This document shows positions 8,251-17,460 of a stretch of DNA of 24,982 bases, one piece after another. The stretch comes from Larix sibirica (Eukaryota > Streptophyta > Pinopsida > Pinales > Pinaceae): contig NWUY0300012381.1 in NCBI GenBank assembly GCA_004151065.3, forward strand, positions 3,094-28,075. Direction: 5' to 3'. The notes below the pieces were generated by a model, which was not told the DNA's origin, made no database searches, and saw only the letters and a program-made list of their open reading frames with translations. The position numbers were made by a program, and so were the translations under genes. The number at the start of each line of letters is the position of its first letter. Position 1 is the first letter of the stretch.

Positions 8251-9525
8251 AAATATATGTTCTTCAATTAGATGTCAATATTCCTACTTGACCTCTCGCA
8301 CAAACTCTTTGACTTCACTTTTCAACAAAAGAAAACTTCTTGTTGCACTTCTTCTTTAAACAAACTCCGCAGTACTCTATTTTTAGATTGTATTCAAACA
8401 TCCCCTCAATCACTTTGTCAACACAATTTTTCTTGTTCTAATTCCTTTCTTTGTCACCTTATTTCTATCTGTACTTCTATCAGAATCACTTTAATTTTCT
8501 TATGTCCAAGCACTTCAAATCTTCAAGAATTCTTCCTCAAGACTGCTTTAGTTCCTCATACAATTATCCTTCACATTATTGCTAAGTCTTCTCCAAATCA
8601 TCCCTACAAATCAGTTCATATGTAGATGCCAAACTTCTCTAGTTAATCCCACACTACTCCATAACTCATAAAATGTATTCCCCAATTTAGTTACTGTAGA
8701 TCGAGATGATGTTCTTCTTAACATGGTCGAAAATATGAACTTGAATACCAACAAATAAACTTTCCCACATCTGCTACTATGTCTTCTTTGATCAAACCAA
8801 GATCTTCTCTAGGCTAGGGAAAATAATATCTTGAAACAATCTTAAGAAAAAGTCACTAAAATACTTCATCGTTTCTGTAGAAGGCTCGCTCTTTTATCTC
8901 TGCTCTTATTGCTCTCTCGCTTCCTTTTTCTTATCAAGTTTTGTGCTTCCTAGATCTCTAAATGAAGGTGTTCTATTGGTTATTTATTCAGCTTTTAACT
9001 TTCTAATAGGGCCTATCTATTGTTCCTTTTCAATTAACTCAAATAATTTGTCACAAGAATGTCTCTTGGTTTGTGACTCTTCAGGCTAGACCGACTTGTA
9101 GTATATTTTTAAGAGATTCTCTTTTAGGCCATTACAAGGATCTTTGAATACTTCATCAACATTATCAACAATGCCTCTTTATTAATAAACTTCATCAATA
9201 AGCTCTCATCAAGACTTCCTTGCTTATTGTTACTTGTCCTCATAGCTCATTCTTCATCTTTGTTCTTTGTGGACTTATGCAATTGTGTATCCCACTTATT
9301 TTTTATTTACAACGTGGGTAATGTGGGTAGCGAGGACCATTTAGTGGGTCACATAGGCCATTTCATGCACCATCAATCATCATCAATATTCATCACAAGA
9401 CATTCTCGTGACTAGAAGCATGATATTGAATTCTTTGACCACGACATCAGGGGTGGAGAATAGTGTGCCCTAGTGTGCCCAAAACTTTCGGTAGAGAAGA
9501 ATATTCCATTTTCTTAGGGGAGTCT

Positions 9526-9606
9526 CTACATAAAATCCCAACTTTCGGTAGCGCAATGCATTCTGTTTGTATGGAATTCACTACAGAAAATCCCAACTTT
9601 CCGTAG
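9526..9606 (-). repeat. Paired hairpin repeats in U3 of the 5' LTR
   Basis: Two 26-bp units, 9526-9551 and 9581-9606, 55 bp apart, with a partial third (AACTTTCGGTAG) at 9484-9494. Each pairs end to end: CTAC with GTAG and AAA with TTT around the loop ATCCCAAC, a nine-base stem with one mismatch. They lie 130-250 bp inside the start of U3. Similar but more degraded units occur in the other LTR. Role unknown. Confidence 0.6.
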
Positions 9607-9737
9607 CGACATTGTTGAAGACTTTGTTAATGGTTTACAAGTATCATATGGTTTGTTCATTAAATATGATCATCTTCAACACATTTTCCAACATCAATGG
9701 AACCATGTTTGACATCAATTACAACTCATCTCTAACA

Positions 9738-9742
9738 TTTAG
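9738..9742. repeat. Target-site duplication TTTAG, right, copy 1
   Basis: TTTAG directly after the right LTR, equal to 1248-1252. With one copy and the element removed, the Gypsy gag frame on the minus strand reads straight through from Pro-Lys (9743-9738) to the Cys codon at 1247-1245. Confidence 0.9.
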
Positions 9743-10430
9743 GACCTAGAGCATAATTTTAATCACAATTATAGTAGAGTCCCTATCTTTGTCAGTTTGT
9801 CATTTCTGACAGAGACAACGTTTGTACTTTCAAGGGAGGAGAAGAAATTGTGCTTGAGGAATTGACCTATGTAGGGCATGAGCAAGGAATGAAAGAGAGT
9901 TTGTTGGTTTGTGCATTGATCACCATCTCTACTTTTAGGGCCCTTTGTGATTCCTTAAACTAGATAGTAGTAAGTTCATTCTAACTTGTTTTGCAATTGC
10001 CTTCTTAAGGACACTAATGAAACATTATTTATAAAAAGAATCTTTTAGCTTCTCTGTATGGATGGATAATTACTCAAAGGCTAAGATAAAGTATGTGACT
10101 GGGCCTCTTTGGTCTAGCTTGGTAAGACACCCCAAATAGTGAGTATCTCGATCGTAACGGGAATGGAGAGATTTAACAAATAGATTCCAAGTGATAAATT
10201 TCCCATGGGGTTTTTTTATGCCACTCCCACAATTTCCATCATTTTGAATCTAGATGCAAGACCCCCACCTTATGTTTGATCATGACATAAGTAATGTTTC
10301 ATTTGGGTGACCCATCCTCATGGGTTAAAACCATCAAAAGTTTCAATTCCACTTTAATAAAATGGTTCCAAGTGTTATTATCCATGGAGGGTGGTTTATG
10401 GATGTGAGGATCTGGAGAGTTTTGTTTATA
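9738..10430 (-). pseudogene. Ty3/Gypsy gag, degraded, copy 1
   Basis: Upstream part of the interrupted Gypsy element. From about 10400 downward on the minus strand, in shifting frames: a FDG...GWV...MKHY start, WEWHKK, then LTKLDQRGPVTYFILAFE and LSIHTEKLKDSF, all recognisable Ty3 gag blocks. Near 9800 comes GLYYNCD.NYALGPKC, a zinc knuckle whose first Cys is Tyr and whose His is Pro; its last Cys is supplied from 1247-1245 across the Copia insertion. Several frameshifts and stops make it a pseudogene. The gag start codon and the 5' LTR were not identified. Confidence 0.8.
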
Positions 10431-10973
10431 GCTAATTAGTCCTAAGTGATATGGTTCTTCCTAGTTTGGCTCACTCTATTGTGTACACCAATGGATTTCT
10501 TCATGAGGTGACATCTGAGCTAGTATTTCATATATACTTGCCAAGTTATGATCCAAGTTCTGGTCTAGGCTACTTACTTCCTACTAAAAATTTTGAATCC
10601 TTAGACTGCTTACTTCCTCCCAAAGATTCTAAATCTCTCCCATATGTTAGTCATCATTTTCTTAGAATTTGGACTGAATATTCATGTATTGTTTATCTAA
10701 GGCGTCAAGCTTCATGATATTAGAGTGAATATCCATGTTATCAAGGGTCTTGCAAGTGGGTCTATAAGGAGGGGGACCATCCACCATGGGATAGTTGGGG
10801 GATCATTACATTATTTCCACATTATTACATCACTTTATTAGTGAGAATTTATTATCCATTTAAGTTTTAAATATGACCATTATATCCAACACCCTACCCT
10901 ACTGGTCATTTTACAAACTCATTCAAATTTTGAAAAGAAAACCTTTCAACAAGTAAGATGTTTGTAGTCCACA
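10431..10973. other. Unassigned stretch between Gypsy gag and the second Copia fragment, copy 1
   Basis: No recognisable protein. An open plus-strand frame of 88 codons (10451-10717) has no family signal and I do not call it a gene; part of it is an imperfect 36-bp direct repeat (from 10571 and 10607). On the minus strand, TGTTGGATATAA begins at 10891 just after a G-rich run (GGGTAGGG), which could be the start of a Copia 3' LTR after its polypurine tract; no partner LTR is visible to confirm it. The stretch may otherwise be Gypsy 5' leader. Confidence 0.4.
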
Positions 10974-12170
10974 AAAATAAGATCTTCAAAATAACAATTG
11001 AAAGTGAACTTCATCTTGCAAGCTTGATGGAGTAGAATTTATGTCACCATCATTTTGTCCAACCATTGACTCACAAAAGGAAATCCATTATTGGTTGGAT
11101 AACCAACATTTCCATTATTTACGTAGAGCTTGTTCACTAAACTCACTTCCTCCACATCTTGGTAATTCAACACATCAAGTTTTGTGTTGTATTATCTAAG
11201 GAAGCACCATCTCATTTTACCACTTCGTCTTCACCCTCCCTAAGGATCTTCTTTTCCATTTCATATTTTCCCTCCTCAAGGGTCTTCTTCTTATGAATTA
11301 TAATAGATAATGCATAATATACATGTTGTTTTTCTTGTCTTCCTTGCTTATTTTGACTTGTTTCAACAAAAACCATTTTTTGGCTATTCTTATCAACAAT
11401 AAGATACTTATTATTGCTGAAATTTATGTCAAGTGTGGGTTATGCTTCAATATAACTCTTAGTCGAAGTAATACATTTCCCTTTTTTCTAACCATGTATT
11501 ATTCTCCACCACTCAACAAGGTAGAATCATATTGATTGAAAATAAGATCTTCAAAATAGTGATTGAAAATGAACTTCATCTTGCAAGGTTGATGAAGTAG
11601 AATTTATGTCACCATCATTTTGTCCAACCATTGACTCACAAGCCAAAGGAAATCCATTGTTGGTTGGATAGCCAACCTTTCCATCATTTACATAGAGATT
11701 GTTCACTAAACTCACTTCCTCCACATCTTGGTAATTCAACACATCAAGTTTTATGTTGTATTATCTAAGGAAGCACCGTCTCATTTTACCACTTCATCTT
11801 CACCCTCCCTATGGATCTCCTTTTCCATTTCATGTTTTCCCTCCTCAAGGGTCTTCTTATTATGAATTACAGTAGATAATGCAGAATATACATGTTGTTT
11901 TCCTTCTCTTCCTTGATTATTTTAACTTGTCTCAACAAAAACCATTTTTTCGCTATTCTTATCAACAATAACATGCTTATTATTGCTGAAATTTATGTCC
12001 CGGTGTGGGGTATGCTTCAATATATTACTTATCAAAAGTAAATTTTCATCAAACAAGGAACATAATAGACATATTTAATCATTACATTATTACCTCTTAG
12101 TCGCAGTAAGACATTTCCCTTTTCTCTAACCATGTATTATTCTCCACCACTCAACAAGGTAGAGTCATAT
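10974..12170 (-). repeat. Tandem duplication of about 565 bp in the second Copia fragment, copy 1
   Basis: Two direct units, 10974-11537 and 11539 to about 12170, each opening with AAAATAAGATCTTCAAAATA and ending in CAACAAGGTAGARTCATATTG. They are roughly 90% alike by eye. The right unit keeps about 68 bp (12021-12103) that the left lacks, with protease sequence running through it; the left unit is therefore a deleted copy. The 11742-11551 minus-strand frame (LNYQDVEEVSLVNN...ACESMVGQ) may be a worn pre-integrase or zinc-finger segment. Confidence 0.8.
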
Positions 12171-12206
12171 TGAGATTTATCACCATATCAATCAATATTG
12201 TTAGTA

Positions 12207-12245
12207 AAATGTCTAGATGGCCCTAAATCAACATACCAATCAACT
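12207..12245 (-). other. Broken Copia protease active site, copy 1
   Basis: Minus-strand DWYVDLGPSRHF where Copia proteases have D-S-G-A-S/T. The Asp (12229-12227) remains; the next Ser is Leu, explained by one C-to-T change, and Ala is Pro. Confidence 0.75.
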
Positions 12246-12806
12246 TGATCACTCCTCAAATAAGTGTTTCTAGCCATGAACACATAGAACTCTTCATCCT
12301 CCATGTGTCCAACCACATTAACATGTTTCTTTTTTTATTCTCTCTAGTTGAGCATGTTTCTATGGTGACGTAATCTTTGTGTCTGTCTAGTTTTAGGGGT
12401 TTTGACTTTGTTTCTACTTTGATTGTTGGCAAGGTTTGTTTGTGTTGTTTGCATCATATCCTCAAGTATTTTGACCTTATCGTTTAATGTAAAGCCATAA
12501 TACTTCTTAGTAACAAAATTTTCTTGCTTATGTTGTTGTATGTTCATTTTTGCTTCTTGCACTTTTTTCATTAGTTGTAGTTCACCTTTCTTGAAAGAAA
12601 AACCTTCAACATTGTATTAATTATAATGATGACCTTGTCAGTCAAACTCAATGAATTGCTCCTCAAGGTTGGTGGTATAAGTGCTCACCTACATCAATCA
12701 TTCCACACCTAATGCCATATCCATCTCTTTGAGTGGTAGAGTGCATAATCTTATTTGTAGTTCTAGTTAGAGTGTGTGAACTAAGACTTTATGACATCTT
12801 CCTACT

Positions 12807-12807
12807 N
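12807..12807. other. Single undetermined base N at the copy junction
   Basis: The only N in the window. To its left is the second Copia fragment, to its right mid-Gypsy sequence. The 12175 bases after it repeat 632-12806. Some scaffolding programs write a single n where two contigs are placed with an estimated zero or negative gap; that this happened here is inference. Confidence 0.95.
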
Positions 12808-13428
12808 TGACCTTTCTTCAATAATTTTTCCATCCAATGAACTTATGATTTCATGGGAGCTTTCTTGGATCCCTTTGAGGGTGTGAGTATGAGTCATGAG
12901 TAAACCTCAAGTATAATTCCTTGAAGTCCATGGGAATTGGACCCAATGTTGATATCCATTATGCCCCTAAAAATATATCATAGGAACCCATATCTATCGC
13001 CAACCTATGAGTTTTGAGATGACAATCACCCAATTGGAGTTTCACACTTTCACAATGCCCCCCACATTTCATTATCCCATCATTGGTTATCATAATTTGA
13101 AAGTTGAGCATCAAATGCACATAACAATGGAATTCTTTAGTCAATCTTCAATTAATAAAGTTGTGGGTGTTTCCACTGTGAACCGAGACTACCACATTGT
13201 GATGTTTGATGTTACTTAGAAGTTTCAAGGTTTGTGGGTTGAAAATACTAGATAAAGGATGATGAGAGATGAGTGGTTCTTCTTTATCAACTTCGGGTTA
13301 CACTTCTTCTTACATGGCAAGAGTTTTTTCAGTGGCCTCAAACTTGGGGGTATCTTCCACAATGATGTCTTCATAATGGGTAGAGGTTGTCACATAAATT
13401 TCAAATAAATTTTGTTCTTTACATTTAG
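12808..13428 (-). pseudogene. Gypsy gag tail and protease, copy 2, cut at its 3' side
   Basis: Same as 632-1252, including the Asp-to-His change at the active site (13178-13180). It stops at 12808 in the linker to RT, at a codon for Lys in LKKGH; copy 1 has Asn there and continues into RT. No RT is present before it. TTTAG at 13424-13428 is the left target-site duplication. Confidence 0.85.
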
Positions 13429-15314
13429 TGTTGAACAAACCGGCATACTAAGAGAGGGGTGAATTAGCATCCAATAGAATTGTCACTTTTCACTTCATCA
13501 AACATATGTAGTTAATCATTCATCATCAAGGATGAACAAGAGAAGTCATCAATAAGTACACCATATATATATGGAAGCTCAGTAATAATATATTTATAAA
13601 ACCAAAATGTTTACATTGAGTAGGAGGCACCAATATCCAATATTTATGAGCTACAACTCAGAGGAAGCTACAAACCCCTAATTTATCAGCTCCAACTGAT
13701 GGGATGCTCCAACACCCTTGTTTCCAGCTACAACTAGAAGGGTTCAAACCCTCACTCTCTTTGTCAACTACAACTGACAGGAAGCTCCGACTCCCTTGGT
13801 TTTCCAGCTATAACTAGAAGGGATCCAACCCCTTGAAATATATGTTCTTCAATGAGATAGCAATGGTCCTACTTGACCTTTGGCACAAACTCTCTGACTC
13901 CACTTTTGAACAAAAGAAAACTTCTTGCTGCATTTATTCCTTAAACAAACTCTGCAGTACTATGTTTTTAGACAATCTTCAAACTTGCCCTCAATCACTC
14001 TGTCAACACAATTTTTCTTGTTCGAGTCCCTTTCTCTGCCACCTTATTTATGTTCGTACTTCTATCATAATCACTTTAATTTTCTTATGTCCAAGTAGTT
14101 CGAATCTTCAATAATTATTCCTCAAGATTGCTTTAGTTTCTCATACAAGTTTGCTCCACATTTTCACTAAGTCTGCTCCAAATCATCCCTACAAATATTT
14201 TCATATGTTGATGTCGAACTTCTTTGGTTGATCCCACACTACTCCATAACTTAGAAAATTTATAATTTCCCCAATTTATCTATAGTAGATCAAGCTAGTG
14301 TTCTTCTTAACAGGGCCAAAAAATGAACTTGAGTACTAGCATATAAACTTTCCCACGTCTGCTACTATGTCTTCTTTGATTAGACCAAAATCTTCTCCAA
14401 ACTAGGGTAGATAATCTCTTGAAACAAACTTCACAAACATCACCTGAAGACTTCATTGATTATGTAGAAGGCTCACTCATCTTTATCTCTACTCTCAATG
14501 CTCCCCCGTTGCCTTTTTCTTATCAAGTGTTATGCTTCCTGGATCTCTAAATTAAGGCATTATATTCGTTATTTATACAACTTTTAACTTTCCAATATGG
14601 CTGAGATATTGTGCCTTTTCAATTAACTCAAATAATTTATCACAAGATTGTGTCTCTTAATGGTTTGTGACTTTTCAAGCGAGGCCGATTTGTAGTCTAT
14701 TTTTAAGGACTTCTCTTCTAGGCCTTTACAAGGTTCTCTCAACACTTCATCAATGTTATCAACAATGCCTCTTTATTAATAAACTTAAACCTCTCATCAA
14801 GACTTATTTTCTTATTGGTACTTGTCCTCATAGCTTATTCTTCATCTTTGTTCTTTGCGGACTTATGCAATTGTTTATCCCACTCATTTCTTATTTACAA
14901 CATGTGCAACATGGGTAGCGAGGACCATTTAGTGGGTCACATAGACCATTTTGTGGACCATTAATCATCATCAATATTCATTGCAACATAATCTCATGAC
15001 TGGAAGCATGAGATTGAATTCTTTGATCATGGCATCAGGGGTGGAGAATAGTGTGCCCAGAACGTTCGATAACGAAGTGTATTCTATTTCATATGGAATC
15101 CACTACAAAAACTACCAACTTCAAGGAGCACAATGCATTTTGTTTGTATGGAAGTCTCTACAGAAACTCCCAACTTTTGGTAGCAACATTGTCAAAGACT
15201 TTGTCAATGGTTTACAAGTGTCATATGGTTTGTTCATTAAATCTAATCATATTCAACACATTGTCTGGCATCAATGGAACCATGTTTGACATCAATGACA
15301 ACTCATTTCCAACA
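13429..15314 (-). repeat. 3' LTR, copy 2
   Basis: Counterpart of 1253-3138. The 40-bp repeat array is at 13650-13841, the TATA-like motif at 13591-13598 and the hairpin units at 15103-15128 and 15158-15183. The change at 15154 lies just outside the second hairpin unit. Confidence 0.9.
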
Positions 15315-16463
15315 ATCTCCCCCTTTGGCATTGATGGAAACATATAGTAAAAACATCTACTAGCTCCCCCTAAGAATGAGCTCTCCTCATGATAAGATTT
15401 GGTCAAACATTATTGCTACTCCCCCTGACTTTGATTTTTAATACTTCTTGTTTTACTATAATTCTCTCCCCCTTTGACATCAATGGAAAAGGTTGGTATT
15501 TGACATCATAGATGTTTATGTTTCCTTTCTTGTCATTTGATTCATTGGCTCCTACCGAGTTTTCTTCATCATCAGATTTGTTTCAATAGTTTCCACTACT
15601 ACTCCCCCTGACTTTGAGGTCTACTTTTGCACTTCATTTTCTTATAATGAAGTCTGATCTTGATCACATCTCCATTGGTTGTCATTATCATCACTTTTGG
15701 GGCTTTCTTCAAGTTATTTTTCTTGCCATTTTCTCCTCCCCCTGTCAACTTTATCTTTTTGTTTTTTTATAACAAACAGGTCTTCTCTTGACATCAATGA
15801 CAAAAATAAAAAAAATAAAAATAAAAATAAAAATAAAAAAAATTGCTTTGTCTTTTTGCTCCCCCTATCCATTATTCTTCTCTTTCATTTGTGCAGGCTC
15901 AACTCCCCCTAAATTCATGATCACTGTTAATTTCTTCTTTCCTAATGATGAAGTATATTAATATCAAGTACTAGTACATCTCACTTTTGCTTTGGACTGT
16001 TCATTTTCTTTTGTTTCTACAAATTTTTGTTCTGAAGGATTTTGTTTATCTGGACTTCAATCTCTTCCCTTTCATGTGTTGCTGCTCAAATCTTCCAGAT
16101 AATTCAAATCTGTCATAGGCTTAAAACAACTTATGGCCTTTTCTTATTTACTCAAGCTTGAGTAAATCTGTAATAGGTTTCATGCATGACTAGTGATGAA
16201 TATTTTGTCAAATAAAGTAACCTTACAATTCTTTCATTTATCCAAACTGAGCCTCAAATGTCATAAACTACTATTATTCACAAAAATATCTATCTTTGTC
16301 TTGCCTTTTGATGTTCACTATGAAAATTGTCTTCACGTTCTGTTCAATGGATCTACTCCCCCTGAGCTTTTGCTTTTCCTTCTTTGGATGCTTTGGTTGA
16401 CTCCCCTTATTAGTATGCTCTTTTGTTCTGCCCTTGTTTTACTGTTCTTTTCTTTCTCCCCGT
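15315..16463 (-). repeat. Polypurine tract and polypurine array, copy 2
   Basis: Counterpart of 3139-4287; the LTR-adjacent tract is 15315-15326 and the nine exact AGGGGGAG copies recur at the same spacing. The A-rich simple repeat is at 15804-15843, with A at 15805 instead of G. Confidence 0.8.
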
Positions 16464-17460
16464 GTCAACTTATTCCTTTCTATTAGTGTTGCTCCATGTC
16501 AACCTTGATCCATGCTCTTCATCCTCCTTTGTTTTTCCCTTGAACCTTCGTTATAAATTGTCTTTTTCAATTTCAGAACATACACAACATAACTTGAGAT
16601 ATGCACTCTTCTCAAACTACTTCAAACAATGAGTGAAGTACTCAACAATCAATTGTTTTTGTTAATGACAATAATTGGCTCAACCAACACAAATTATTTT
16701 CTCAGTCTTTTGCATCTCCACTATTGTCCATTTGATGAAAAAAAGGTCTTCAAGAGAACAAACCATTTTTGAACATGCTTCAATAAATTCCTTTGAACTT
16801 CCTTAACCAATGAGTGGAATACTCATCAAATATACTCTTTCCACATACCATACTTAGGTCACTCCAAATTCTATCCTCAAAGGAATTTTCTCTTCGTTCT
16901 TTAGGTCTTCAATGATAACTCAAAAATGATCCCAATCTCATTTTCAATCCATACTAATCTCAGTTATTTAACCAGTTCATGTGGAATCCCTTCAAAGATA
17001 GTATAACAGTCAATCACTACTTCAATTCCTCAACATAACCAATAAATATTCCTCAAATTGGATTCATCACGCATTTTCAACCTCGTTCTTAGATGAACTT
17101 TTGCTCTTATCTGTGTAGACAACCATCAAAATTATTTGTTTCCTTATTCTGTACATGAGGCAGAGACAACAAACAATCCTTCAACTTGGTTCCTTAAGGA
17201 GTCATTGAAAGCATTCAATGTTACTCGAGGGTTCTCAATATTTTCACCTTCATTTCTGTAAAAACTAATGTACATATCCATATACTCTTATTCATTCATT
17301 TTCTACCTCCTTTACTCTGTTTTTTTCTTGAGTTCTTGCAATTCATGATGACAGTTTAATAATTTCCTTCTCAAGAGATCACCATGGCATCCATTTAGAG
17401 CAGACTTAACATATTTCTCAATGATCCCATAGGATATCTTATTGAGCTCTTGATAGTATA
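16464..17460 (-). other. Copia internal region, unassigned, copy 2
   Basis: Counterpart of 4288-5284, with no pol motif found. No difference from copy 1 was noticed here. Confidence 0.5.

Larger units (their letters stand above)
1253..9737 (-). mobile_element. Ty1/Copia element, Sirevirus-like, no pol found, copy 1
   Basis: An 8485-bp LTR retrotransposon on the minus strand. The 5' LTR is 7831-9737, the primer-binding site 7817-7828, the gag frame 7765-5285, the polypurine-tract array 4287-3141 and the 3' LTR 1253-3138. It is flanked by TTTAG on both sides. The gag start (FDGTNYASWSVRM) is of the Copia gag type, with a long coiled coil and two CCHC knuckles. No Copia protease, integrase, RT or RNase H motif was found between gag and the 3' LTR, where only about 2.1 kb remains and a full pol would need over 3 kb. 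Long coiled-coil gag plus multiplied polypurine tracts suggests the Sirevirus group; that is inference. Now dead, since gag carries many stops. Confidence 0.88.
7831..9737 (-). repeat. 5' LTR of the Copia element, copy 1
   Basis: 1907-bp LTR aligned with 1253-3138. On the element strand it begins TGTTAGAG at 9737 and ends GTTCAAAA at 7831, where the other LTR ends GTTCAACA, so the terminal CA is lost here. A 7850-7875 G-rich insertion, a 10-bp direct duplication TAGTGTGCCC at 9461-9480 and many substitutions separate it from the 3' LTR. In the best-conserved 155 bp near the TATA motif about a dozen positions differ, more elsewhere, so the insertion is old. Confidence 0.9.
10974..12806 (-). 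mobile_element. Second Copia fragment: gag end, protease, pre-integrase, copy 1
   Basis: Minus-strand remnant of a different Copia element. From 12571 to about 12200, gag-like sequence (MKKVQEAKMNIQQHKQ, LNDKVKILEDMM) leads in one frame through HMEDEEFYVFMARNTYLRSD to a protease start, DWYVDLGPSRHF, then SGGE, VREKGNVLLRLRGNN and YVYYVPCL, the usual Copia protease and pre-integrase blocks. In the active site D-S-G-A-S reads D-L-G-P-S. Past 11960, HTPHRDINFSNNKHVIVDKN continues the family. No integrase core or RT follows. The right end is cut by the N at 12807. Stops and frameshifts make it dead. Confidence 0.75.

Noticed and set aside
10100-10165. tRNA-like or SINE-like start (GGTCTAGCTTGGTAAGAC resembling a pol III A box)
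   Set aside because: On the minus strand the same bases read LTKLDQRGPVTYFILAFE, a regular Gypsy gag block in line with its neighbours, and no convincing B box or cloverleaf follows.
10451-10717. 88-codon plus-strand open frame
   Set aside because: No family signal, contains an imperfect 36-bp repeat, lies among minus-strand retroelement remnants and has no gene context.
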